A stretch of DNA of 64,000 nt from Ignelater luminosus. Its lineage: Eukaryota; Arthropoda; Insecta; Coleoptera; Elateridae. The stretch is taken from NCBI GenBank assembly GCA_011009095.1, contig VTPC01005327.1, positions 1 to 64,000 of the forward strand, given 5' to 3'. The notes below the pieces were generated by a model that worked only from the letters and a program-made list of their open reading frames with translations, did no database searches and had not been told where the DNA came from. The translations under genes were made by a program, and so were the position numbers. Below are positions 45,590-56,874 of the stretch, in pieces. How positions within the stretch are numbered: the stretch's first letter is position 1; each line of letters begins with the position of its first letter.

Positions 45590-46100
45590 GTCTGGTAATA
45601 ATTTAATAAGGTCCAAGTGAAGTCTTACTTGTTACCCCTTTTAAATTACAAATATCCTTAGAGTCCGACGCGACGACTGTTTCAGCTCAACGAGAGGATA
45701 ACCTTTATTAGCATGTGGTAATAAATAATTTTTAAAAAACTTTATAAAGAAAATTTAACGACCTTAAGAATTTTTACTAATTTTCTGTCTCTTCTATCGA
45801 ATTAATTTGCACAAATAAACAAAATCAAAAAAGTGTAAGAGATTTTCTTGTAAGTTAACTTACACTTGCCCGCAAAAGTCTACGGGCACAGAAAATTAAC
45901 AGAATGACTGAAAATGAGGTATAATCCATGTCCTTAGTATACAAACACAGTCGTAAACATCACAATACATTGCACGGTTATCACCTATTTTATGTAAATA
46001 GCCAACTGTGACGCCAACCTTGATAAGAGATATTTAAAGATTAATTAAACCACAAAAGTGTACGTACACTATTCGCTACGTAAGATTGAACCGATTAAAG
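45590..46100. other. no recognisable gene
   Basis: AT-rich DNA without coding signal or clear repeats. Confidence 0.4.
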
Positions 46101-46106
46101 TGCCTT

Positions 46107-46345
46107 TTAGTAAGCTGTCTGTCCTCTTGATGCTTCTGTTACTGCTTTAGGGCGGGCAGGCGTTGATTGCACCACTTTTTCAGTGACTGTTGCTCGCAGG
46201 TGATGCCATTCTTTAGTCAACACTCGCTTTAGGTTGGCCTTGGTAGATACAACGCGTTGATGTACCCGTCTTCTCAGTTGTTTCACGAATGTTTAATAAC
46301 GTTTAGGTCTGGGAATTGTGGAGGTGAACGGAGTTGCCTTTCCAC
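46107..46345 (-). pseudogene. Tc1-like transposase, C-terminal fragment
   Basis: From about 46345 the minus strand reads FPDLNVIKHS, a form of the SPDLNPIE block around the third catalytic residue of Tc1 transposases. After a frameshift, RRVHQRVVSTKANLKRVL, KEWHHLRATVTEKVVQ and ASRGQTAY with a stop at 46109-46107 give the family C-terminus. The rest of the element is absent. Confidence 0.75.
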
Positions 46346-46930
46346 GTTACATAATAACTAATTTTGGCTATTCTTTGTGGGACAGTGTAAATTAAGATTA
46401 TGTTTGATGTGAAACCGCTGGTCGGCCATTAAGTTTTGTAAGTTTTGTACTTTTTTTGCATAACTATTAGTGTGACTGATTTGAAAATTTATATTTGAAT
46501 ATTTTATGAAACATTAATGGATATCTTATGTATTTCATTTAATAGTAATTGATTACTGTCGCGCTCCTCTTCTTTAAACTTTCTTGGAAAAAAACGGTGT
46601 GACTACTTGCGACTACTACTAATTGCGGTCTCTTTGTTTAGCCCTACACTAATCTTCCTAAAACTGCTAAAGCCAAATACGGGTCGGAATGTTCCAACTA
46701 CTCTTCAACTGCAGTGACCCTAGGTCGGATTTTGCAACCTTGTAACCTTCTTGATAGTGCTGAACGCAAACACGGGCCACCTTTGGTTGATTCAGATTAG
46801 ACTTTGTCTTTCAATAACCTTTCAGACGTGTTGGGTTTTATCTTCTGTTAACAATCCAAGTCCCAACACAACAGGACAATTAGGTAGTTTGAAATTTGTT
46901 CTAATGATAGAAAAAAGGTTAATCAGATTA
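46346..46930. other. no recognisable gene
   Basis: No motif was found in either strand between the Tc1 fragment and the serpin remnant. Confidence 0.4.
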
Positions 46931-46934
46931 CCAA

Positions 46935-47240
46935 GAGAGGGCGTCAAAAACATCACTCAAAATCTTCTTGAAATCATTATTAATTTGAAGATCATTTGCA
47001 ACATGGATCTCCAAAGTGTAGTTCTCACTACTTTACAAATGAGGCAGCTTTTAATTCTGAAACTGTCTGACGTTGCGCACCACTTGCAGTAAGAGCAAGA
47101 ACTAAATCTGCAGATAAAGGGCACATTAGGAAATTGTCAAAGTTAGATTTTAATAGTTCCTGAAATTATTGTAAGCTTAATAATCCAGTCAGTCAGAATG
47201 GATTAATATCATCAGCGCTGAAGTAGTAATTTGAGACTTC
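46935..47240 (-). pseudogene. Serpin remnant 3 (part of exon 2, trace of exon 1)
   Basis: After an acceptor at 47160 the minus strand reads ELLKSNFDNFLMCPLSADL, LALTASGAQRQTVSELKAA, then after a break ENYTLEIHVANDLQINNDF and SDVFDA. These match serpin 1 exon 2 through the first third of the protein. At about 47205-47235 FSADDIN recalls the end of exon 1 (FSADIY). Everything after is lost. The promoter-side sequence up to about 47420 still resembles that of serpin 1. Confidence 0.8.
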
Positions 47241-48773
47241 CAACTCCAATTTCTAAACGTCTACACTCAACAAATTGCAGAAACAGACTGAAACATACTT
47301 AGAATTATTACTCAATCGCTATCACTTGCCTAATTAAAGTGTTTTAGTTTTGCAATTTTATCAAAAACCATAACATAAAAAAGTGATATTAGAAAATATT
47401 CGGTCAAGCTGTGTCAGAGGTCATGGAATTCATATTTTATTTTGCATGGATTTCTAACATGTGATAGTTGTATTGTGCTTCAATTTTGTTGAAATTTCCA
47501 GATAGATCTATGCTGTCAATACCTGATAAAGCTTCCAGCATATTACTGTCCATTGCTTCTAATTTGTTTTTAGATTGTACAGATCAGCAAATGCCTGCGA
47601 AATTTTATTATTCATCAAAGAAAATGACTCAAGTTGTTCAAACCAGCAAACGTTTTTTTTTTTTGATATTTTACTGATTGTATCATTGCTTAGATCCAGA
47701 GAATCTAAAGAAAGCAATTTGCTGAAGATGTCTTCTGGAAAATCTTCACTTCTGTTACCGGCCATATTTAGACGTGCCAATTTGGTCAATTTTGAAAAAA
47801 CTTCATCATCCAACTTAATTGTATTATTATCGTTCAGATCTAAAACACTCAAATTTGAAAGATTCTGAAACAGTTCAGCTGAAAGTGTTTCTATATGGTT
47901 AGAACATAAACTCAAAAACGTTAATAGTTTAAATCATTAAATATACCAACATTTAAATGTTTTAGTCTATTTGCACTCAAATGCAAATATTGCAAATAGT
48001 TAAATATTATTGCCTAAATCTAAATTGTTCAAAGTATTTCAAAATATTTTTCTATTAGGAATTCAATGGAATTGTAATAAAAAAAAGTTTTTTCATATTT
48101 TCAAACCCAGAAAAGTTGATGGTATCACGGTTATTATGTCATTGTGATCCAACCACAAAGTCTTTAATTGTTTTAAATCTCCAAAGCAACCATTTTCAAG
48201 ATTGTGGAAGCTACACTTTCTAAGATGTAGTTGGTCAAGGCTGGTAAGACCTATGAGCATTCCTTGGTTTAAGGTCTTCAATGGATTTTGATCCAAATGG
48301 AGGATTTCTAATGGTGAAAGGTTTTCAAAAACTTCTTTTGTGTTATTTTGCAAATACAATGCTTTCAATTTTCTCAAATCATCAAAACAGCCCTTCTCTA
48401 ATAAATTGAATTCATTTTTTGGTCAAATCTACGCTGTTCGAGTTAAATAAACCTTCAAGTACACCAATTGGTATTACAACCAAATTATTGTTTTGCAAAT
48501 CTAAATGTTCTAAATTAACCAGTTGGCTAATTGAACCTCTGCTTAATATTGCCAAATTGTTTTGCTTTAAGTCTAAAGTGTACAACTTTGGTAAATAATG
48601 AGGTTATTATTTATAGCTAGATACACTTCTGTGAGATTTTCCAAATTGTTTATGAATGTCTCACATGCAGATGTGATGCTCCACTGTCTATCTTTTCGAT
48701 TTGATTACTAGCAAGATCCAATTCGACAATTCTTGATGGGTTTTCGAACAAATTTAATTGTATTTCTCTTAGA

Positions 48774-49008
48774 GCCTTGCACGAACCAAAATTTCCTGAC
48801 CTGTCCCAACTTGCCCAAAAAGACCCGGTAGCTTCTTGATCGTCCCGAACAGCTCAAGAGGTTCGAACGGCCTGACATAGGACTCCAAAGTGACAAGAAG
48901 TTTAAAAGGCCCGGCAAGTCTGAAGACCTGAGATGCCTAAATGGTCCAACATGCCGGAGGTTCGAATGGACCGACAGACCCGAGAAACCCGAATCGCCGA
49001 GAATCGAA
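48774..49008. mobile_element. CCCGA-rich insert, copy 1 (truncated)
   Basis: It begins directly after CTCTTAGAGC with TTGCACGAACC and continues as loose 10-16 bp units built on GGCCCGA/GTCCGAA. It ends at the junction with a duplicated LRR block at 49010. It has the same left border as copy 2. Confidence 0.5.
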
Positions 49009-49227
49009 AGGGATACACTTCTGTGAGATTTTCCAAATTGTTTATGAATGTCTCACATACACATGTGATTGTAACTAAATGTTTACTTTTTCTGATAAGA
49101 TTGTTAACTGATTATTTAAAAGTTGTAAAGAGATTAAGTTTCTTTCTGTGTATCTTTTCGATTTGATTACTATCAAGATCCAATTCAACAGTTTTTGATA
49201 AATTTTCGAACAATTTTAATTGCATTT

Positions 49228-49718
49228 CTCTTAGAGCCCTGCACGGGCCAAAGTTTCTAAGTCCGTCCCGGATGACTCGGCTCGACTGGAGACAAGCTTG
49301 AAGCAATCCGAAAAAGACCTGGTAACTTTTTGATCGGCCCCAAAGGGCCGAATAGCTCGAGAGGCCCAAACGGCCCTAGAAGTCCGAAGGAGTCCAAAAT
49401 GCCGAGAAGTCTAAAAGGCCCGGCGGGCCCGAACGGTTCAACATGCCGGAGGCCCGAATGAACCGACAGATCCGAGAAGCCCGAAGGGCCGAGAAACCCA
49501 AAATGATCAACAAGTCAGACAGGCCCGAGAGATACAAAAAGTCTGATAGACTTGCAAAGTCCGAAGGACCAAGAAGCCCAAAACGCTCGGCAGACTCGTA
49601 TGGCCGGATAAGCTCCAACAGTTTGACAGGCCCGACAAGACCGAACGAATTGTGAAGCCCGAACGGCCCAATAGATTTTTGAACTGGGACCCAAACCCGA
49701 GATTCAACCAGACCTTTA
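49228..49718. mobile_element. CCCGA-rich insert, copy 2, with direct-repeat flanks
   Basis: About 490 bp of irregular GGCCCGAA/AAGCCCGA units start with CCCTGCACGGGCC and end near AACCAGACCTT. Flanks ATTTCTCTTAG (left) and ATTTCTCTAAG (right) form an 11-bp direct repeat with one mismatch, consistent with a target-site duplication. The CCCTGC end and a possible 8-bp core would fit an hAT-type non-autonomous element, but clear terminal inverted repeats are not visible. Confidence 0.5.
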
Positions 49719-50029
49719 ATTTCTCTAAGTTGGTTATTAGAAAAAGTCAATTCTTATAAATTCTCTAAACCATTAAATACGGATGTATTGACCTTTTTGC
49801 TTTTATTGTTTTTTAGGTGAAGTTCTTCTAATGATAAGTCTGATGATAAAACTGCAATATTTGTATTGTGAATACGTACTTCCTTGATGTCAAAAGATAT
49901 TTACGTGAGCTAATCAAAAAATAAGCAAAATTACATTCTTCAAAGATAATTAATTTGACATTTTGGGCTTTCTCAATTTGGTAGAACAGGACCCACCAAA
50001 ACAGCGTAAAACTAATTTATTCGCAGCTT

Positions 50030-51228
50030 CTAAGGAGATTTGAATCTTCCAAAAAACAAAGTCATGTCCAAGCTGTCTGAGCGTATAAAGAACATAAATG
50101 GATGGTCTGCATGGAAATTCCAAAGTCCTCCATATATTTTGTCTATGCTAACCACTGTAAAAACATAGACCACATAGAAAGACACAATTAAATAGGTTTT
50201 CTACAAACCAAAATTAGAATTCATTAGAATAGTGAAGAACAGAAATAAGAGAAAGAAAATTGACCTTTAGTTGCAGCACCTGCAGCAGTCCCTGTTTCTT
50301 CTACTTCGATAAAAGCCTTTTGGACTACCTCGGAAATTTTTAATTCTTCTTTTCTAGCTCCAATTCCTCCAAAGTCAGCAATATCTTCGAAAGCAGCTTT
50401 AATGCCCATCTATGAGAACAAGCTTGTTACAATACGCAATAAAAATACTGAACTGTATACTTACTGCATCCTAAATAGGTTTGAATTCAATTTGGGTTTC
50501 AATTTGGAACTTCGGAATTACAACAGAAACATGCTCATAGTAGTAGTTTCGAGGAATTGTTAACGCATCTACTATTTTTTTCTCTAAAGCATCCAAACCT
50601 TCCTTATCATAGGGTAAAACAAAATGCCTAGACACATCATTACCTTGATTATCTAATTTCAAAAATTTTGCCTTCAATTCTGAACTGTCATAATATTTAA
50701 AATAGTCAGTTAATTGCATCATATCGGTTTTTATGGAATTTTGACTATCCATAAAAAAATGTTAATTTTTTGGTATTTGTCGAGTTAAACGGACATTTCC
50801 ATTTTCCATGAAAATAAATTGCGTTTACAAGTATAAAACGTGTTTGACTATTTATCTTGTTTGGACTTTATATGAACGTTATAAATTTGACTATTTCGTG
50901 TGTATCTTCGAAATTTTCAGGCAAACGTAAAGCAGTTGTAAATTCTGCAGCTGTCTGGCCTAGTGCACCACTTCTAGCAAAGGTAAGACTTATATCTGCA
51001 GATAAAGGGCACATTATGAAGTTGTCGGTTATGTTATGTTTTAGTTGTTCCTGAAATTATTACAAGCCTTTGCTATCTAAAATCTGAAAACATTAATGGA
51101 ATTACCTTGTACATGTCAGCGCAGACTTTGTTGTATCCTGCTTTAAATTCTTCCAGTACTAGGGGATTATATGCAAACGATGAAGACAATAATCCTAACG
51201 TCATCGTCAGTAGTAGTAAGCACTTCAT
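50030..51228 (-). pseudogene. Serpin pseudogene 2
   Basis: Exons correspond one to one with serpin 1: exon 1 51228-51106 (MKCLLLLTMTLGLLSSSFA signal), exon 2 51050-50465, exon 3 50409-50265 (145 bp as in serpin 1) and exon 4 50154-50030. Exon 2 is broken: about 200 bp are missing after ALRLPENF, several stops follow, and a stop replaces a codon near 50475. Exons 1, 3 and 4 are open. The hinge GTAAGAAT followed by KVVSIDKIYG would put Lys at P1. Exon 3 here has a standard GT donor where serpin 1 has GC. The C-terminus reads FHADHPFMFFI and LFFGRFKSP. An untranslated exon with donor at 51409/51408 is also conserved. Confidence 0.88.
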
Positions 51229-51409
51229 TATGGCTCTGGAGAAATTGCAAACGGAATTTATTTAGAAATTTAAAGGTTGTGTGTTGGGTACAATTCTTTT
51301 AGAACATCCTATACGTGCAGAATAATTCTTTTTATTTTTATTTAATTCAAAGTATGCATTATAGATTAGTTTTATTAAAAATGATTACAAATGGAGAAAT
51401 CAATTTACC

Positions 51410-52060
51410 TGCTGGAATTTTAATTTTCAATTCTTAAACTGCAAAAACACGTATAATCAAACTAGCAAAGTCCAATTAAAATGGATGGGGAAATCCTGCA
51501 TTGTAAATCAACAAAACTTTGGAAGATATTTGGCCAAACTGTATCTGGGGGTCATGGGCGTCAGATTTTATCTAGCACATACAAGGTATTAAGCCTCATC
51601 ATTGAAGTTTTAAAAAGAAATCCAAGATGCTTGTTACAGTTTTCAAAATGGTAAAAGTTCCTTTAAACTTTTCTTTTGCTTCATTTGACTTTTCTTTGTA
51701 AACACCATACTTGGAATAGGTACAGAAATTATCAATTTTATAATAATAAGTTTTTTCTGTCCTGTTTTGATAAAGTTCAAATTATTTTTGTACAAATGCA
51801 ACATAATATTTACGTATTAAGTATTTGCATGTTTCTCTTACATATTTAACTTCGTTTTTTACTAATTTCATATTTTTATGTCTACAATCTTGACCACCTC
51901 TAACCTTTTGTGAAATGTCTGTCCCTCTCTGTTGATTAGCCCATTGTTTACACGCTCGAAACAAAATTCAATGAATCTAAATCAAAAAGTAAAGTCGCAT
52001 ATGATACTTTTCTGTTTTAAATAATTTTTTACTATTTCTTTATGTTTATGTTATCTGGAA
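51410..52060. other. no recognisable gene; serpin pseudogene 2 upstream flank
   Basis: 51480-51560 weakly resembles the upstream flank of serpin 1 and remnant 3 (GTCAAGCTGTG...GGTCATGG type). The rest is AT-rich with no signal. Confidence 0.4.
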
Positions 52061-52062
52061 TA

Positions 52063-53351
52063 CGAGGGTGGTCTGAAAAGTTTCCGACCTCAACGTGAAG
52101 ATGGCAGCACTCGTAAATAAAAGCTACTGAATTTCGTTGTTCATCTGTTGACAGTTACTCACCAAAGTTTCAGCCATTTTGGACGCGCAGTTTTTATGTA
52201 ACAGTCGTTTGAGTGAGTTGATGTGAGTTTTTTTGTGAAAATGGACAAAATCGAGTATCGAGCTGTCATTAAATATTTGTTTTTGAAAGGCAATACGCCT
52301 TCGCAGATAAAAGATGAGTTGGATTCTGTGTATGCACCATCATTTACCACAGTGAAATTTTGGGCTGCTGAATTTAAACGTGGCCGTAAGAGCTTGGGAG
52401 ACGATGGACGTTCTGGACGTCCAAAAACTGCAACTACCGACGAAAACATCGCCAAAGTTCACCAAATGGTGCTAGACGACCGCCGAATTAAAGTGAGAGA
52501 GATATCAGAGGTTATGAACATGTCAAAAGAACGTGTTTGTCACATATTAAATCAACATTTAGGCATGAGAAAGCTGTCCGCGCGTTGGGTGCCGCGTTTG
52601 CTCACGTTAGACCAAAAACGTGTTCGAATGAATATTTCCAACGCTCTTTTGGCGCAGTTTAGGCGAAATAAATCCGAGTTTTGGCGCCGATTAATTACTG
52701 TAGATGAAACTTGGATACACCATTATACGCCCGAAACAAAAATACAGTCCAAACAGTGGACTGCAAAGGGGGAACCGGCTCCAAAAAAAGCAAAAACTGT
52801 TTTTTCGGCTGGGAAAGTGATGGCGACTGTTTTTTGGGATAGTCATGGAGTTATTTTAATCGATTATCTTCAAAAAGGAAAAACCATTACAGGAGCATAC
52901 TATGCATCATTACTTGACAAGCTGAAGGCAGAACTTGCGAAAAAACGGCCACATTTGCAGAAAAAGAAAATCCTGTTTCACCAAGACAACGCACCGTCTC
53001 ACACCTCAGCGGTTGCCATGGCGAAAATCCACGAATTACGGTTTGAACTGCTTGACCATCCGCCTTACTCACCAGATCTAGCCCCAAGCGACTTCTTTTT
53101 GTTCCCTCATCTAAAAATTGCGCTCGGAGGACAAAGATTTTCGTCAAATGAAGAGGCAATCATCTTCGTAAACAATTATTTTGCAGAGAAAAATGCCGAG
53201 TACTATTTGGACGAGTTACAGAGATGGGAGCATCGCTGGGAGAAGTGTGTAGAGTTATGGTACAAGGAGACTATGTTGAAAAATAAAAAAAATTTTTTAG
53301 AAAAAATGTCTTGTATCTTTGTTAGGTCGGAAACTTTTCAGACCACCCTCG
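52063..53351 (+). mobile_element. full-length mariner element with perfect terminal repeats
   Basis: The element is 1289 bp, flanked by TA on both sides (52061-52062 and 53352-53353). The terminal inverted repeats start CGAGGGTGGTCTGAAAAG and are identical over 28 bp. Length, target site and repeat size are all typical of mariner. Perfect ends point to a recent insertion. An internally deleted relative is at 4602-5492. Confidence 0.95.
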
Positions 53352-53368
53352 TATTAAATCTGGGTTGA
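52241..53368 (+). CDS. mariner transposase, DD34D, with altered C-terminus
   Basis: From the ATG at 52241 (MDKIEYR) the frame gives 375 aa. Domains: N-terminal paired helix-turn-helix with GRSGRPKTA linker (residues about 1-110), WVPRLLTLDQK, first catalytic Asp in TVDETWIHHYTPE, second in LFHQDNAPSHTS, third in YSPDLAPSDFF with exactly 34 residues between the last two. These catalyse cut-and-paste transposition in the nucleus. A 5-bp insertion (TGGTA, near 53256) after KCVEL shifts the last codons. The usual ending (QGDYVEK, still visible in the copy at 4.7 kb) is replaced by WYKETMLKN... and the frame runs through the 3' terminal repeat into flanking DNA. A 9-bp in-frame deletion (GDS) is also present near 52332. 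All catalytic residues remain, so activity is possible but uncertain. Confidence 0.9.
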   Translation: MDKIEYRAVIKYLFLKGNTPSQIKDELDSVYAPSFTTVKFWAAEFKRGRKSLGDDGRSGRPKTATTDENIAKVHQMVLDDRRIKVREISEVMNMSKERVCHILNQHLGMRKLSARWVPRLLTLDQKRVRMNISNALLAQFRRNKSEFWRRLITVDETWIHHYTPETKIQSKQWTAKGEPAPKKAKTVFSAGKVMATVFWDSHGVILIDYLQKGKTITGAYYASLLDKLKAELAKKRPHLQKKKILFHQDNAPSHTSAVAMAKIHELRFELLDHPPYSPDLAPSDFFLFPHLKIALGGQRFSSNEEAIIFVNNYFAEKNAEYYLDELQRWEHRWEKCVELWYKETMLKNKKNFLEKMSCIFVRSETFQTTLVLNLG

Positions 53369-55890
53369 GTTAGGTTAGATAACCCTTAGGTTCAAGGCAA
53401 GTAGCGAAGTTTTGATAAAGAGCAAATTAAACGTTAGGTTAGGAAAATTAAATGTGGGGATTTACTGAGTTTTACATAAGACAAAATGGAATTAGGCAAC
53501 ATGATAAACTGTCTGCGATCGTACTCACTTGAGTCAGGACTGAGTAAATTTTGAGATTTGAAGCGAGATATGAGGCTGATTAGATGTAGAAGAAAGTTCT
53601 GACTGTTCTGTTCTCTGTTTGATCTGGTTCAACCAATATCAAGGCTAGAAGGTCACGAGTTTCATTAGAAAGAGCAAGGTGTTAACAAGACATGTGTCAA
53701 CTCCGTTCTGAATCAGGTTTTCGTTCAGTTCTAGTTTGGAGCATTCCTTTGAGTTGGCACATATACATCGCTGTATTCAGATCTTTTAAAGTTAATAGAC
53801 AATTAGTTAACAACTCTTTCTCAGTTTGAACTAAACAATTTGGCTGAATTCTTCTATGCTGATCTAATTGAATTGTTTGATCTTCCTGTCAAATGATTCT
53901 AGTCTTACATTTAAAACTTAACTGTTGGTGGCTTGCTGAATTTGATTTTAAAACTTTCTGATAAATATCTGTTACTGATTAGTATTTGACTTTATGATTG
54001 TTAAGGATTTAAGTGTGCTCCGGAATCAGAACGGATGTGACCTGTTTATCGATTTTCTTGATTCGAAGTTTCATGTTGAATTCTTAAAAAATATAAAAAT
54101 AAATTTATCGCAAACAATAAGAATTTCAAATTTTTTACAATTTCATCTTTAAATAGTAAAAATATAAAAAGCACCTCGTATACAAAGATTTTTTCATGTC
54201 TTAACTATATTACCATCTTTAACAGTTCTTAAAACACTCATTAAATCCAAAAATATAATTTTAAAACCTTTTTTTTATTGTTTGCATCGTAAAATCTGAA
54301 ACAGGAAGGAGCAAATTCACAAAATTAAATTTAGAAAAAGTAAAAATTACACCATCCTTCCGATATTATGATTGGGTTCCTTCCTGTAAAATTACCTCTG
54401 GTGTATTATAATACGAGAGAATCCTATCTTGGCGAAAATTGCGGCATAAATTAGATAAAAATCACTTATCGCACGATTTGGGGTCTCCATCTGTAATAAC
54501 CATACGTACAAAATGATGAGGATTCTACTCGAAACGTCAAGAGGAGGAAAGCGCAATCAGATAGTAAGGTTAATTCTTTAAGAGCTTCCGGTATAGGAGT
54601 TATTCGAGGGAGAGGCGCTATATCTGTCTGTATAATCGTTTGTGTTAGACAAAAAGGATGAGAAGGTAGCGAGTGGCAGTTTTCTTTCAGCTCCACGAAA
54701 TAGAACGATAAAAAGATCCCCTCGAATGATAGGAAAGGCTCCTCAAATAAATAATCAACGTGCTGATAAACACAATGGTTCAATATTGAGAATGTATGGC
54801 GAGTAAAACGACTACTTCGATTGAAAAGAGTTTCTATATTACATCATTCACGGGAATGTGAAAATGGAAATAAAAAGATAGACGTTTTGAAGTTTGCTGC
54901 TGAATGAATTCCATTCGTTAAGGAAATTTTTCCTTTTTATTTCCTTAACGAAGTGTATTGCGAAATGCATTTACACATAAATGCTGATAACTTTTATGAG
55001 AAAAACGAATACGTGAGCATTTACCTTAAATATTTAAATTTCTTGCTACTACATGTTTTTTCGAAAATGTTTCAAGGTTTTAAAAATGGCGAAATTCAAA
55101 CCTCTTTTTAATTTAATTTTTTTTTCGATATTCATTTAAACGAAGGTTTAATTTATTACTGGTCAGATTAAATGGATTTTAAGGGTGATTAGTACAGTTT
55201 GATTGGTGTTGTCATTCATTAAACCAGTCGGGAGATAGAGTTAAACCGTTGGTATGAATGTGATGAATTTATATTTTATCAAAAGTAACTGTTGAACTGT
55301 TCCGTGACATCAACAGTCGAATTTTGAATTACGTTCCAATTTCTAAGTTCCATTAAATATTTTCCTGATTGTTTATCGTTTTTTTAATTCACTCTTTTCA
55401 ACTTTCAAAGTTTATCGCTATCGCGTTATTATTTATACTTCAGATTTCTTTCTATACTAATGAGTCTAAGCAGTTACTTCCAAGCCAAAGAAAACTGTCC
55501 ATGTCAATAAATTTTAGGCATTTACCATAAAATTAAATAAAAATTAATTTTTGCATATCAAATAATAGAACCAAATAATTTATAATTTCTAGTAATTCTA
55601 ATGCACTTTTACTGTTTTAATGGCATTTATTCTTTTGTTGTAGGTAAGCCCATCATGAATAATGAACGATCAAACTCTTCGTTGCAGTAAGTATAAGATA
55701 ATTAAGATTCTAGTCAACATTTAAAATGTAAACAATTTTGTTGCCTTCTTAGTTTTTGTTTGTTTGGTCAGGCGCGTCATTCCCGTTAGACAAATTGTAG
55801 AAGGTAATCTTGATGGGTGGGTGAACCATTGTTATTTGTCGCTTGGAATGTGGTTTCTCACTAGATCTTGAATGGTTAAATCATTATTAT
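53369..55890. other. no recognisable gene
   Basis: The open frame at 54783-54466 (minus) has no family motif. A perfect hairpin lies at 54914-54952 (listed separately). Confidence 0.45.
54914..54952. other. perfect 14-bp hairpin
   Basis: TTCGTTAAGGAAAT pairs perfectly with ATTTCCTTAACGAA across an 11-nt pyrimidine-rich loop. No neighbouring gene explains it. Confidence 0.6.
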
Positions 55891-55891
55891 T

Positions 55892-55898
<7 letters not shown>

Positions 55899-55944
<46 letters not shown>
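55899..55944 (+). repeat. (AG)n microsatellite
   Basis: Twenty-three uninterrupted AG units; likely polymorphic. Confidence 0.95.
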
Positions 55945-55949
<5 letters not shown>

Positions 55950-56029
55950 TGATAATCGGTAACAGTGCTGTCGATGTTGAATACGCCTACATAAGCGTAC
56001 ATGATTTATACCGTTACGTTACATCTATT

Positions 56030-56830
56030 TTCTATATCTCAGGATTGACTAGCTTGTTTGCGGCAGTCTTTTGTTCTTTTGACAGATTTTCTATATCCTA
56101 AGAACGACTTGCATTGAAGCTGGTAGCTTTTTGTTTTTGCTAACAGATATCCCATTTTTCAAGAACGATCAATCGTAGGAAAGTGGTACTTTGAGAATTG
56201 TTTTCAAACAATCCGAATATTACCATCTTTTGTTTCTTTGACAGATATTCTGTATCTCAGGAACTTCTGGTTGCATCAAGGTCAGACTAATTGTTGTCAA
56301 TGATGGGGGTGTGGTATATGAGCACCAACTATCGTCTAAAGTGGAACTCTGGTTGTGGGCAGTAGTGAAGGATGTTTCTTTCAGAAGATCCTGACACCAC
56401 CGATGTTGCGCCGTTTTTCTGACGGAATAACTGTTCACATCAAGATGACACTTTGAGTTTTGGTAACAATGAGAGTATAGCTTTAGTTTTCTTGTATCTC
56501 AAAAACGGTCAGTCGTAGAAAAGTGAGACTTTTATGTCTTTTAGAAATTCGAGCACAACCGATTATCTTTTTTTTTTGACCGATATATCACCGATCGGTT
56601 TTTGTTGTTTTGACATGTATCCCACATCTCAGAAGTGACTTGTCATGGAAAGGTGGAATTTTATTGTTCGCAGTGATTTTCAGTTGATTTGTTCAAGACC
56701 ACAGCTCAATTCCTGTCCATATTTATCTCTCTTAAGGAAACTGACGGATAGTACTATTCAAGCTTGACCTTAACTGTCTTTTGTTTTTGCAAATATGCTG
56801 TATCTCAGAGAGGACTAGTATATTATAAAT
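56030..56830. repeat. degenerate repeat block built on a TATCTCAGGA motif
   Basis: The order TTTTGTTxTTTTGACAGAT-A-T, then TATCTCAGGAACGACT, then a CATGGAAAGGTGG-like part recurs near 56034, 56090, 56150, 56250, 56495, 56625 and 56800. Spacing is irregular (60-240 bp). It is an old tandem array with insertions. No gene is present. Confidence 0.45.
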
Positions 56831-56856
56831 AGTAGTAGTAGTAGTAGTAGGAGTAG
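56831..56856 (+). repeat. (AGT)n microsatellite
   Basis: Six and a half AGT units then GAGTAG. Confidence 0.85.
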
Positions 56857-56874
56857 CTTTCAGTTGGTCAGTTA

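Larger units (their letters stand above)
47480..49975 (-). pseudogene. LRR pseudogene 5, heavily broken, with GC-rich insertions
   Basis: LRR fragments occur in several frames: an N-terminal trace near 49840-49960 (IAVLSSDLSLEELHLKN), NNQLREI near 49720, LREMQLKLFENLSKTVELDL near 49170-49240, LREIQLNLFENPSR near 48715-48775, a run of four repeats at 48377-48093 and five more at 47915-47559 (DLDDNN-like, EDFPEDIFSKLLSLDSLDLS). Two copies of a CCCGA-rich insert interrupt the same LREIQ motif, and a block of about 390 bp is tandemly duplicated. Stops and frameshifts are frequent throughout. It sits between serpin pseudogene 2 (upstream) and serpin remnant 3 (downstream), the same arrangement as serpin 1 and LRR2. 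Confidence 0.82.

Noticed and set aside
45128..45616. 162-residue minus-strand frame as a protein gene
   Set aside because: Lies in a GC-rich insert next to the gap, has no motif, and long open frames are expected by chance in GC-rich DNA.
52159..52455. Minus-strand frame at the mariner start (also plus-strand 5084-5425)
   Set aside because: Antisense shadow of the transposase N-terminus.
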